In this document: positions 40,962-53,600 of the stretch, in pieces
How positions within the stretch are numbered: the first letter of the stretch is position 1
Layout of the letters: every line of letters starts with the position of its first letter
NCBI RefSeq assembly: GCF_963678975.1
Contig: NC_089275.1
Location: 18,240,220-18,304,219, forward strand
Source of the DNA: Dysidea avara
Lineage: Eukaryota; Porifera; Demospongiae; Dictyoceratida; Dysideidae
Reading direction: 5' to 3'
Length of the DNA stretch: 64,000 nt
Program-made: the position numbers and the translations under genes
Notes under the pieces: model-generated
What the model was told of the DNA's origin: nothing
What the model saw: only the letters and a program-made list of their open reading frames with translations
Database searches by the model: none

Positions 40962-41707
40962 GGCCACTACAATGAGATAACTTGTTTCTCATCAACTTCT
41001 CATAGAGTAACACATGCGGGCGGGCGGGTTATCTCATTATTGCACAAGCCATAGCTATAAATTGCAGGATGTATATATTTGTACAAAACCAGTATAATAA
41101 TCCTTTATTTTAGGTTATTGGCTGGGTGCACACCAAGCACTGGTGCAGACTAAGGGTAAAACTCCAACTGAATTCACATAAACTTCAACTTCAGTAACAA
41201 AGCTTTCAAGTCCTTTACGAGACTTCCACCAGTCTTGGAGTCATGTATCATACCCCAGTACAGCAGCGGTGTTAGGACGTGTAGGCTAGTCAATTTTGTT
41301 AGAGGGAGGGGCTGTGCAAGCTTGTGGCAGAAGTAGCAACACTAAAGCTACTATGACTTTTCAGTAAGATATGATGGCCCTCCTCCACATAGGGCATGCA
41401 GGTCACAGTACCAATGCTAGTGTATATACACTGTATCACTCACTGTTGATGCCTTGGTGGTTGTTGATGCTCCAGAAAGCACTCTAATCAACACAGAAGT
41501 AAAAAAAAGCCTCAAAAATAGTGTCTGTATCTCAATGGGATTGCGGTTTTCCATAGAAATAGTGCTTTTCTACGTGATAATTAAACCCACTAACACAACA
41601 CTCAAAAAAGCCATGCTGCAATCTCGTGCAATAATGAGTTTGCATGGGAAAAAGAAAATTTTAGTGCGGGCGGTTGATGAGAAACAAGTTATCTCATTGT
41701 AGTGGCC
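40962..41707. mobile_element. PIF/Harbinger-type non-autonomous element with TAA duplication
   Basis: Terminal inverted repeats of about 36 bp starting GGCCACTACAATGAGATAAC, exact target duplication TAA at 40959-40961 and 41708-41710. The GG-start plus 3-bp TWA duplication is the Harbinger signature. The 746-bp interior has no transposase; the frame at 41454-41702 runs through the right end. Confidence 0.85.
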
Positions 41708-42111
41708 TAATATAGCGGAGAGAGTGTCCAACTCTCAATATGACCCGTATAAAATCACCGCGTCGAGTATCCCGTGTTTCTCTGTATATTTCCGAAAATA
41801 TTTAATACCTTTTACCAAATCAGACACGTTGTTGATTGGCGTTGATGGAGTGGGGAATCCTTACTTACCACCATATTATACTGGATACTGCGCTTAAGTA
41901 AGACGTGCGCGTAACATAAAATTGCACGTGATGTTCAAAAATGGACGATGGTGACGGTACGCGCTCAAGTAGCGGGCACACTAGTACGCGGGAAGAAGCC
42001 TCGGAAGAAGCACGCACCCCAGTCCGTGATGCTGGCCATGGTAGCGGTAACAGACGCCTTGTGTTTAATGCCAGGCCAAGACTCTTGCCTAATGAACAGC
42101 CACTACTGAGC

Positions 42112-42561
42112 TAGTCTCGCGTGGCCAGACCGCTTTTTTCCGTATATTGGGTGAGGAAAAAAGGGTCTGGTGCAACTCCAATAGCTGTTTACTTCTAAGC
42201 CGTCCCCACATTCCGGGGACGCTAATTGAATAACACTGGTCACAAAGGAGGTGCCATGACGTCAGTAAAACTATGAAGTATTCCTACACTCCTGCTCCGG
42301 TTGTGAGTCTTGTTACACGATGAGGATTAATTTTCAAGACGCTATAAAAGAGACATCGGAGCAAATTAAGATTCGTTTAAAGGATAAACAGATCTCTAGT
42401 TAACTTACTGACGTCATGGCACCTCCTTTGTGACCAATGTTATTCAATTAGCGTCCCCGGAATGTGGGGACGGCTCAGAAGTAAACAGCTATTGGAGTTG
42501 CACCAGACCCTTTTTTCCCCACCCAATATACGGAAAAAAACGGTCTGGCCACGCGAGACTA
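42112..42561. mobile_element. 450-bp foldback element with 9-bp target duplication
   Basis: Arms of about 170 bp start TAGTCTCGCGTGGCCAGACC. The flanks are identical 9-mers CTACTGAGC (42103-42111 and 42562-42570). A 9-bp duplication with long arms suits Mutator-like elements; the class is inferred. It sits inside the first exon of the transposase gene. Confidence 0.88.
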
Positions 42562-45500
42562 CTACTGAGCCGTCTCAGGTAATATGACTCGTGACTACTG
42601 CAAGTATGTGCACGTACAGCTGGCCTTTTTTTCAGGAGTGCCTCATGTAATACCACTTTCCCATGCGTACCCTTTACGCTACAATGTGAGCTATCCTGCT
42701 GGTTCATACTACCAGACTGAATGCCACCTCACAGTACCTCTGTACAACTTGCCACCTGTGTTTGTGAGGCCAGCACAACCTTTCTTTCAATATGAAAGTG
42801 CATTTCCAATGGGCATAGGTACACAGCCACTTCAGAATGCAGCACTACTCAGTATTAGAAGCCAGTCATTGGTTCGACAGGGCATAGGTAACCAACAAGA
42901 AGATATAATGAATGGTCTTATTAATTGCTTTGCAGGAAACAGCTTCAATAGTAGCGCAAGTACTACTAATGTGAGTATCCAACCACTTGAAAATACAGAT
43001 GATAGCTTGGTGGCAATTGATCAGAGCACAGCTACAACAGGTAACTAAGAGATGTATAAAACCATTGTATAGTATTTACTATGAAGGAGATGTACCTGTG
43101 AATAACCAGCAAAGTTATGACATCACATCTAACCAGACACAAGAAGAGAGCAATGATAATGTAGCAGCCACCACTGAGCCAACCAATTGTGTTGAGTACG
43201 CTACTATCATAGACGAGGTTATTGTGAAAGGTCAACAGGCATATCCAGACCTTGTATTTGCTAAAAGAATGGGAGATGGTAGTACTATCTTAGATGTAAC
43301 ACAGAGTAAAATAAAAAACATTCCCAATGCTGGGTATATATCTGTCGCAAGAGTAATTTTTTATCAATCATCTACTACTTTATGTTATGATGTTCAAGTA
43401 CTCTTAACATCTGTGCAGAAAGGAACAGTGCACAATGTAGATGAAGCTATAATGGTGTGTCGTATAATATCCTGTGAAGGGGACCACAAATTTTGTCCAG
43501 GATTGAATGAGAGTGAGTATATATTTATTATGACAAATACTTTTCCATTATTCGATTCCACTTGGAAAGTGTCTGACTGTGGGATAGACCTTTTAAGCGT
43601 ATCGACTCCAAAGACTGCACCTTGTGGTATCAGCTTAAAAGTAATGCATCTGATATGCAGAAGAGCAGTGATGAAGTACTCTGCAGACCGTGCAAAAGAT
43701 TAAACAGTTATCTTGATCATCAGCGGAGAAGGTCAGATGTCAGTCCAGGAACGCGTCTGAAGAGGCAACAGCCGTCATCACGATATAAGTTGAAATATCT
43801 TTCACCTGCTAGTATTCGTAAAAGAAAAGCTGCAACTCAGAAAGAACGGTCAAATGACAAGGCAAAATTATCAAGGCTTAGTGAGTTTGATATTACCCTC
43901 GAAGATGACCAGTCGGATGAAGTTAGTGAAGTTCTCCAGACAATTGAACAACAATGTTCAGAAGAACTACACAGCATTCTCAAGGAGGCTGATACCCACT
44001 CATCTACTACTGGAAAATCAATTCGAAGTTCATGGGAACGGGACAAGGCAAGCTACAAGGCACAGTTTTACAGTGATCAAATACAGAATGGTAAACTTGT
44101 GCATAAATAAATATTTGTTTTGATATTTCATTATTACTAGACACCGGAAAGAAAGGAAATCGTTGGAGTCTAATTACAATTCGGATCGGTATGTCATCCT
44201 TAATACACTGTATGAATGTTTATTAACATGTGATAAACATTGTAGCACTTGCAGTCTATGTACGCAGCCCAGCAGCTTATGAAGCTTTAAAAAGCTTTAA
44301 TATTTTACAGTTACCATCCAAGTCCACCTTGCAATCCTATACTGGTGCTTTCTTGCATGAACCTGGAGCATGTGCTGAATCAATCATCAAACAAGTGGCC
44401 CAGTATAGGACTTTTCAACAGTCATTCCAGGATCAGAGTGGAGCCGTTCCTATGTCAGATGGGGCAGTCATTTTTGATGAGATGAAAGTCATATCTTCAT
44501 TAATATGGAACTCCCGAAGTCACCACCTGGTTGGTTTAGCGATGTCATCACAGGAGCAAGCTAATCTGCAAGATATTTTTGCTCTTTTCGACCCCACCAG
44601 TCGTTTAAAGCAAACTAGTTACATTTTGCAGTTCTTGTGGCGAGATCTAACCTCAAGTTTTGACATAGTGGGTCCGTATTTTACTAGTGAAAACCCGATG
44701 ACTGCTAAATTTGTCATGGCATGTGTTCTGGAGACTGTCAAGCTTTTTCAGGTACGTGTCAGGATAATAATCAATCTGTTACCATTCTTATTACAGGTTT
44801 ATGGCTTAAAAACTAGCATTTTGGTTTGCGATGGTGGAGCACCAAATTTAGCAGCTGTGAAAGCCAGCCATGGGTGCTTTGGAGCATATGGGAATAACAC
44901 TCATAGAAACCTGTCTGACCAACATGTTATAAAGCCATGGTTTACAAATCCATTTAATCCACCAAATCGTATTTTTTGGCTGATCTGTCCAACACGTCAG
45001 GTACACAATTAAGCAATCAATGTCATGTGAATTTTTTTTGCATACTGTAGCTCAAAAACATGATCAATGCTTTGTTTGCTTCTAAAGATGGTGGAGCTAG
45101 GAAATTTAAGACCCTTGAAGGCATTCAATTTGGATGGCAGGCAATAGTTGACATGTACCAACGGGAATGTCAGAGACGTGATGATGGTGTTGCCAGGATG
45201 ATTCCTAGGCTTCGTGAAATAAATCTTATAAAGGATTCTTGGACAAAACTGAATGTGACACCTGCTAAGATTATGCAGGTGAACTTTAATAAAAATTGAT
45301 ACAATACGTATATATCTGATATACTGTAAAACTCACAAAGCACTTGTAATATTTCTGATTGATGTACATGCATTTTGGCCTGCAGTGCTCATGTGTAAAT
45401 ACTCACTTGTCGTCTTTAATTTTATAGCAAGAATTAGTGTTGTCTGAGTTGTACCAGTATATTAACAGTATCCCAACACCCAATGATGCTGCCAACGTGA

Positions 45501-45773
45501 GATGTACCCCGGCATACCTTGAAGCATGTAATCAACTATTCGAGAAAGGTTTTCTGAGCCACTCTAAAATCTGTGATACCCAAGGAGATGTTTTGAAATC
45601 CATTGAACAGGGATATGAATACTTCAAGAAGTGGTACATTGATCTTTATGGTTAGTAAACAGTTGTATGTCACAGTTACTATTTTATATAATTGCAGGTA
45701 ATGCAGCTACAACTGATGCAAGATTTTTAAGTTGGCAAAGTTAGTTTATACCATGAGTTGTATACCATAATAT

Positions 45774-46073
45774 CAGAGGAGGTACAACACACTCACGTGA
45801 GCACATAGGACTTGTACAGAGCAATTAAAAACAGGTTTCATTGAAAACTTGGTACCAATTGAATGCTTTTCTTATGCATAATTTAACAGTGCAGTGAACC
45901 CACTGGTTTGATATTAATATACAAGGTGATTGGAGACATCGTCACGTGATGAAGAACTCATCATACGAAATGAAGGGCAAACGTAAAGCCAGATTAAGCA
46001 TCAGTTCAGAAGTTAAAACATGCCATTAACAAATTCTATTTGATTGTGCTTAAAGTGTGTTGTACCTCCTCTG
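45774..46073. mobile_element. 300-bp MITE, hAT-like ends
   Basis: Terminal inverted repeats CAGAGGAGGTACAACACAC (45774-45792) and the inverse (46055-46073). CAGAGG starts are common in hAT elements, but a clean 8-bp duplication was not seen. It lies wholly inside the last intron of the transposase gene. Confidence 0.7.
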
Positions 46074-46758
46074 CTATAACATATTGCAGCAAAATTTGGC
46101 CAACATATGGTCCCATTTATGAGTTAAGTAATAGTTGCTTTAGAACTATTTGCTAGTCATAATTAATGAAGCTGACTGGCACTATTTAAGTGTGGTTACT
46201 ATTCGAGGTGTAGCATCTAACCAAGTAAATACAGTATGTAGGCATTATGCTTATTTGTGTACAGTATTGTATACAACAGTTTACGTGTATGTTGTTTCTT
46301 GTAGCCTGGGATTTGTTACGAATCTGTGTGTAGGGAATGACTGGATTTGCAGAGTGGTTCCTACACAAGTATCCCAACCACTTCATCAGTCCAATTCGTT
46401 TGTCAGGCAATGCAGTGGAGACCCTGTTCAGCCAATTCAAGCACTGCTGTGGTGGAAAGCTGAGTTCATCCAACTATGCTGTGGCCAGAGCATCACACCT
46501 GATCAAACACACTGTATCTTCTCACCATAGCTCCAAGGGCTATAGAGATATACCATTAAATCTCCCAGAGTGTGCACTGCAGAAGAAGAAATATGGAAAA
46601 TAAACTAATTCCAATTATTATATAGTAATGTATGATACAACCAGTTCATAGTACACCCTTTTCATAAATATTACTACAAAATCTTGCTATATCCAAAAAC
46701 CTAGAATACAGTACTTAAACAAGGGTGAACTTTGTCTGTTTAATGACAAAACTTTATT

Positions 46759-47009
46759 TGTGACCGGGCCTGCGATAATAGGGCATGTGGGCACATGATT
46801 TTTGCCTACTTTTTCACACTTTCAGCACTCATAAAATTTTGTACCATTATGGTATGGAATTGCAATTTTCAGCTCTTAGTAAGAATGTAATTGGCATCAT
46901 GATGCAAGTTACAGAATGGAAATATACATTTCCAATACTGAGATATAGCCTATAGAGTGATGGGGTGTGGTTTGTGCCCACATGCCCTGTTTTCGCAGGC
47001 CCGGTCACA
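46759..47009. mobile_element. 251-bp foldback element
   Basis: Ends TGTGACCGGGCCTGCGA...AGGGCATGTGGGCACA paired with TGTGCCCACATGCCCT...CGCAGGCCCGGTCACA. The target duplication is unclear. It supplies the last 50 or so codons of the adjacent minus-strand frame. Confidence 0.85.
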
Positions 47010-47631
47010 TTTACTGATTTGAATTGAGGTTCACATGATGACCTAATAAACTGTCCCTCAGGTTCAGCCCACTTAAAGTAGCAGTTCCTTTTTTTTGCTG
47101 CAGCAGATTGCTTATATGAGTCAAGGAACTCCTGAATTCGTGTATGGCTCAGTTTACGAACCAACTCTGTGAAAATTCCATTTAGCTGCTTATACGGTAA
47201 AGAGATTGCTTCTGGTATTTTCCCCAATACAGTAGTGTAGAACATTGTCATTAGTTCTGTGTTGTTGTCCATGGCATCAGTAACTGACTTCACAAACTCA
47301 GTCCCCTGTTCACCAAATTGACTGACATTTGTGTGTTCTTTTGTCTTAACATCAACAGCTTTCAAGAAAGGCAACAGTTCTTGGCATGGAAAGTACATGT
47401 AGCCTTCATCTCGATATTTCAAATATGCCGGGATGTCAATCTTATCATTTTCCATGTGGACACTTAGTTTCTGTAACACTGTTATTTCTAAAGAAACTTG
47501 GTCTTTGTCTTTACTGGATGTTTTCATTTTATTGTATCTCGTCTTAAGCATATCTGCAAAGGCCCCTCCACCAAACCGGTAGTATACATCGTCAGTATCT
47601 TCATGAACTGCTGCCACTTGAATTGGTTCGG
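46847..47631 (-). CDS. Partial gene of unknown function (3' fragment)
   Basis: An open minus-strand exon from a good acceptor at 47632-47633 (CAAATTAG) to a stop at 46847. It encodes EPIQVAAVHEDTDDVYYRFG, then a helical soluble protein with LEITVLQKLSVHM and a repeated KLSHTRIQEFLDSY element. No active site, signal or membrane segment. I do not recognise it with confidence; comparable DDVYYRFGGGA proteins seem to me to occur in other sponges and cnidarians. The native frame ends near 47010: beyond it the codons come from a foldback insertion. The 5' part is missing, because composite element C begins 42 bp upstream. The fragment at 54039-54530 may be its lost N-terminal part. Confidence 0.55.
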
Positions 47632-47672
47632 CTAATTTGATTACATTTTGGCATTGCTGGAGTAATTCATTA

Positions 47673-50600
47673 TCTAATCAAAAACAGCCAAGCTGTAAAA
47701 AAAGGTGTGGCCCCCAAAAAGGCCATGGTGAAAAAAGATGTGAAATCCAAGGTGACAGCCAAGAAATGGCTGTGATGGTAGGTTAATGGTAAAAATTTTA
47801 ATAACGACAATTCAGGTGAATTTGATGCCAAGACCAAGTGGCACAAAATTCACCTGAATTTTCGTTATTAAAATTTTTACCATTAACCAACCATCACAGC
47901 CATTTCTTGGCCGCCACCTTGGATTTCACATCTTTTTTCACCATGGCCTTTTTGGGGCCGCACCTTTTTTTACAGCTTGGCTGTTTTTGATTAGATATCT
48001 CTTCTTTTTGTATTTGTATACTGCAAAGCCAGCCTATGGCTGGCTTTGGGGCTTTTTTAACCCATATGTTTTTTTATTTACCACAGGAAGAAGAAAAGAA
48101 CTTATAGAAGATTTTTAATACTTCAATTATTCTTGATTTTATTAGTAATTATAGAAATTATATACATATATTTATTACATGCTCATTATTCCCCACAGGA
48201 TATTTTTTAGCAGCTGATCTCTCTACTGGGTGACTTAAAATATAGCTGAACTATATACAGGATGGTTTCTTTGTAGCTGAACTCTCTACAAGATAAATTC
48301 TTCTAGCTGATTTCTCTACAGGGCGATTTGTTTCTAGCCGAACTCTCTACAGGTTATTTGTTTGCAGCTAAACTCTCTACATCCATGGTGGTTTCTTTGT
48401 AGCTGAACTCTCTACATGATGGTTTCTTTGTAGCTGAACTCTCTACAAGGTGACTTCTTCTAGCTGAACTCTCTACAGGGTGATTTCTTTGTAGCTGAAC
48501 TCTCCACATGATGGTTTCTTTGCAGCTGAACTCTCTACAGGGTGACCTCTTCTAGCTGATCTCTCTACAGGGTGATTTGTTTCTAGCTGAACTCTCTACA
48601 GGTGATTTGTTTGCAGCTAAACTCTCTACATGGTGCTTTCTTTGTAGCTGAACTCTTTACATGATGGTTTCTTTGTAGCTGAACTCTCTACAAGGTGACT
48701 TCTTCTAGCTGAACTCTCTACAGGTGATTTGTTTGCAGCTAAACTCTCTACATCCATGGTGCTTTCTTTGTAGCTGAACTCTCTACATGATGGTTTCTTT
48801 GTAGCTGAACTCTCTACAAGGTGACTTCTTCTAGCTGAACTCTCTACAGGGTGATTTCTTTGTAGCTGAACTCTCCGCATGATGATTTCTTTGTAGCTGA
48901 ACTCTCTACGAGGTGACCTCTTCTAGCTGATCTCTCTACAGGGTGATTTGTTTCTAGCTGAATTATCTACAGGTGATTTGTTTGCTGCTAAACTCTCTGC
49001 ATGGTGCTTTCTTTGTAGCTGAACTCTCTACATGACGGTTTCTTTGTAGCTGAACTCTCTACAAGGTGACTTCTTCTAGCTGAACTCTCTACAGGTGATT
49101 TGTTTGTAGCTAAACTCTCTACATGGTGCTTTCTTTGTAGCTGAACTCTCTACATAACGGTTTCTTTGTAGCTGAACTTTCTACAAGGTGACCTCTTCTA
49201 GCTGATTTCTCTACAGCGTGATTTGTTTCTAGCTGAACTCTCTACAGGTTATTTGTTTGCAGCTAAACTCTCTACATCCATGGTGGTCTCTTTGTAACTG
49301 AACTCTCTACATGATGGTTTCTTTGCAGCTGAACTCTCTACAAGGTGACTTCTTCTAGCTGAACTCTCTACAGGGTGATTTCTTTGTAGCTGAACTCTCT
49401 ACATGATGGTTTCTTTGTAGCTGAACTCTCTACAAGGTGACTTCTTTTAGCTGATCCCTCTACAGGGTGATTTATTTGCAGCTGAACTCTTTAGGTGGTG
49501 ATTTCTTTGTAGCTGAACTCTCTACATGATGGTTTTTTTGTAGCTGAACTCTCTACAAGGTGACTTCTTTTAGCTGATCCCTCTACAGGGTGATTTGTTT
49601 GCAGCTGAACTCTTTAGGTGGTGATTTCTTTGTAGCTGAACTCTCTACATGATGGTTTCTTTGTAGCTGAACTCTCTACAAGGTAACTTCTTCTAGCTGA
49701 TCCCTCTACAGGGCGATTTGTTTGTTGTTGAATTCTCTACACGGTAATTTGTTTGAGGCTGAACTCTCTACATGGCGGTTTCTTTGTAGCTGAACTCTCT
49801 ACAAGGTGACTTTTTCTGGCTGAACTCTATACAGAGTGATTTGTTTGCAGCTGAACTCTCTACATGATGGTTTCTTTGTAGCTGAACTCTCTACAAGGTG
49901 ACTTCTTCTAGCTGAACTCTCTACAGGGTGATTTCTTTGTAGCTGAACTATTTAGGTGATGATTTCTTTGTAGCTGAACTCTCTCCGAGGTAACCTCTTC
50001 TAGCTGATCTCTCTACAGGGTGATTTGTTTCTAGCTGAACTCTCTACAGGTGATTTGTTTGCAGCTAAACTCTATACATGGTGCTTTCTTTGTACCTGAA
50101 CTCTCTACATGATGGTTTCTTTGTAGCTGAACTCTCTACAAGGTAACTTCTTCTAGCTGATCCCTCTACAGGGCGATTTGTTTGTTGTTGAATTCTCTAC
50201 ACGGTAATTTGTTTGAGGCTGAACTCTCTACATGGCAGTTTCTTTGTAGCTGAACTCTCTATAAGGTGACTTTTCTAGTTGAACTCTATACAGAGTGATT
50301 TGTTTGCAGCTGAACTCTCCACATGATGGTTTCTTTGTAGCTAAATTCTCTATAAGGTGGCCTCTTCTATAGCTGAACTCTTTACATACAGTAGTGTCTA
50401 GTTTCTAGCTGATCTCTCTACAGGGTGATTTGTTTGCAGCTGAAATCTCTACAGGGTGATTTGCTTGTAGCTGAGCTCCTTACATTGTGTCTAGTTTCTA
50501 GCTGATCACCACAGTGTGATTTGTTTGTAGCTGATCTCTCTACAAGTTGATTTGTGTGTAGTTGATATCTCTACAGGTTGATTTGTTTGTAACTGATCTC

Positions 50601-53600
50601 TCTACAGGGCAATTTGTTTGTAGCTGAACTCTCTATAAGGTGATTTGATCTCTCTGCAGGTTGATTTGTTTGTAGCTGAACTCTCTAAAGGGTGATTTGC
50701 TTGTAGCTGAACTCCTTACATTGTGTCTAGTCTCTAGCTGATCTCTCTACAGGGTGATTTGTTTGTAGCTGATCTCTCTGCAGGTTGATTTATTTGTAGC
50801 TGAAGTCTCTACAGGGTGATTTGTTTCTAGCTGATCTCTCTACAGGGTGATTTTTTGTAGCTGATCTCTCTGCAAGTTGATTTGTTTGTAGTCGATCTCT
50901 CTACAGGGTAATCTGTTTGTAGTTGAACTGTCTATAAGGTGATTTTTTTGTAGCTGATCTCTCTGCAAGTTGATTTGTTTGTAGCTGAAGTCTCTACAGG
51001 GTGATTTGTTTCTAGCTGATCTCTCTAGAGGGTGATTTTTTGTAGCTGACCTCTCTTCAGGGTGATTTGTTTCTAGCTGATCACTCTACAGGTTGATTTG
51101 TTTGTAGCTGAAATCTCAACAGGGTGTATTGCTTGTAGCTGAACTCCTTACATTGTGTCTAGTTCCTAGATGATCTCTCTACAGGATGATTTGTTTGTAG
51201 TTGATTTCTCTGCACATTGATTTGTTTATAGCTGAACTCTCTACAGGGTGATTTGTTTCTAGTTGATCTCTCTACAAGTTGATTTGTGTGTAGCTGATCT
51301 CTCTGCAAGTTGATTTGTTTGTAGTCGATCTCGCTACAGGGTAATTTGTTTGTAGCTGAACTGTCTATAAGGTGATATGTTTGTAGCTGATCTCTCTGCA
51401 GGTTGATTTGTTTTAGCTGAACTCTCTACAGGGTGATTTGTTTCTAGCTTATCTCTCTACAGGTTGATTTGTGTGTAACTGATCTCTCTACAAGCTGATT
51501 TGTTTGTAGCTGATCTCTCTACAGGTTGATTTGTTTTAGCTGAACTCTCTACAGGGTGATTTGTTTCTAGCTTATCTCTCTACAGGTTGATTTGTGTGTA
51601 ACTGATCTCTCTACAAGCTGATTTGTTTGTAGCTGATCTCTCTACAGGGTGATTTGTTTCTAGCTGATCTCTCTACAAGTTGATTTGTGTGTAGCTGATC
51701 TCTCTGTAAGTTGATTTGTTTGTAGTCGATCTCTCTACTGGGTAAGTTGTTTGTAGCTGTACTGTCTATAAGGTGATATGTTTGTAGCTGATCTCTCTGC
51801 AGGTTGATTTGTTTGTAGCTGAAGTCTCTACAGGGTGATTTGTTTCTAGCTGATCTCTCTACAGGGTGATTTTTTGTAGCTGACCTCTCTTCAGGGTGAT
51901 TTGTTTGTAGCTGATCTCTCTGCAGGTTGATTTGTTTGTAGCTGAAATCTCAACAGGGTGTATTGCTTGTAGCTGAACTCCTTACATTGTGTCTAGTTCC
52001 TAGATGATCTCTCTACAGGATGATTTGTTTGTAGTTGATTTCTCTGCACATTGGTTTGTTTGTAGCTGAACTCTCTACAGGGTGATTTGTTTCTAGTTGA
52101 TCTCTCTACAAGTTGATTTGTGTGTAGCTGATCTCTCTGCAAGTTGATTTGTTTGTAGTCGATCTCGCTACAGGGTAATTTGTTTGTAGCTGAACTGTCT
52201 ATAAGGTGATATGTTTGTAGCTGATCTCTCTGCAGGTTGATTTGTTTTAGCTGAACTCTCTACAGGGTGATTTGTTTCTAGCTTATCTCTCTACAGGTTG
52301 ATTTGTGTGTAACTGATCTCTCTACAAGCTGATTTGTTTGTAGCTGATCTCTCTGCAGGTTGATTTGTTTTAGCTGAACTCTCTACAGGGTGATTTGTTT
52401 CTAGCTTATCTCTCTACAGGTTGATTTGTGTGTAACTGATTTCTCTACAGGGTGATTTGTTTCTAGTTGATCTCTCTACAAGTTGATTTGTGTATAGCTG
52501 ATATCTCTGTAAGTTGATTTGTTTGTAGTCGATCTCTCTACTGGGTAAGTTGTTTGTAGCTGAACTGTCTATAAGGTGATATGTTTGTAGCTGATCTCTC
52601 TGCAGGTTGATTTGTTTTAGCTGAACTCTCTACAGGGTGATTTGTTTCTAGCTTATCTCTCTACAGGTTGATTTGTGTGTAACTGATCTCTCTACAAGCT
52701 GATTTGTTTGTAGCTGATCTCTCTGCAGGTTGATTTGTTTCTAGCTGATCTCTCTACAAGTTGATTTGTTTGTTGCTGATCACTCTAAAGATTGATTTGT
52801 TTGTACCTGAACTCTCTGCAAAGTGTTTTGTTTGTAGCTGATCTCTCTACAGGATAATTTGTTTGTAGCTGAACTCTCTGCACAGTGATTTGTGTGTAGC
52901 TGAATTCTCTAGAGAGTAATTTAATTGTAGGTGAACTCTCTACAGGGTGCATGACTTGTTTATAGCTGAACTCTCTTCAGTGTGACTTGTAATGTTCTGA
53001 ATCTCTACAGTGATCTAATTGTAGCTTAATTCTCCACAGGGTGACTTGCTTCTTGCTGAACTGTCTATAAGATTAACTGTTTGCAGCTGAACTCCCTACA
53101 GAATAACTTGTAATGTAATAGAATTCTATAACGGAGTAAATAAATTAGCTGAATGCTCTATTAGGGTGACTGTTCTATTAGAGTATCTCGATCTCGCATT
53201 TGCTACACAGAGTTGGCTTTCGAATCATAACTCAGTGGTTTGTAATCCAATTCTTCTATACTACTGCAAGGACTTTCTATGAAGATTATTCCAGCTATAC
53301 ACCGATTTTCAGCTCATTGCTCTTAGCGGTTTGCCTAGTAGGCGTAAAAACTAATCCTTTTTTATTACTAAAAATCGATCGCGTAATTGTGACACAGGTT
53401 CGGTTTTGTGTCATATCTCCGTGATCTTAATCTCGATTCCTTTCAAACCACCAAAAGGCACTCCTACGATGGTTACTCCATCTACATAGCAATTTTCAGC
53501 TCATTCCATGAAGCGGTTTACCCTGTAGGCGTGACAACAAATCGATCTTGTTTTACGCGAATAATCGGTAATAACGCCTGAACCATTCATCGGATTTGCA

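Larger units (their letters stand above)
41941..46603 (+). pseudogene. P-element-type transposase gene, multi-exon, inactivated
   Basis: Exons with GT..AG borders in phase: 41941-about 42111 (start MDDGDG, interrupted), 42636-43040, 43087-44090, 44141-44188, 44246-44751, 44797-45000, 45051-45278, 45428-45650, 45698-about 45738, 46305-46603. Recognised blocks: CRPCKRLNSYLDHQRRR; GNRWSLITIRI joined to ALAVYVRSPAAYEALK; FDEMK (catalytic Asp region); CDGGAPNLAAVKASHG; LKNMINALFASK; AETLFSQFK-like C-terminus (GNAVETLFSQFKHCCGGKL). This is the DDE family of P elements and THAP9. Lesions: a 450-bp foldback insertion in the first exon, a one-base frameshift near 43601-43606, a TAG at 46331-46333 in the last exon, and a MITE in the last intron. 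The first exon's phase does not fit the next as read. No THAP domain was found at its N-terminus. Confidence 0.72.

Noticed and set aside
48626-48880. An 84-codon minus-strand frame with internal protein repeats
   Set aside because: It lies inside the minisatellite and only mirrors the DNA period, which is near a multiple of 3.
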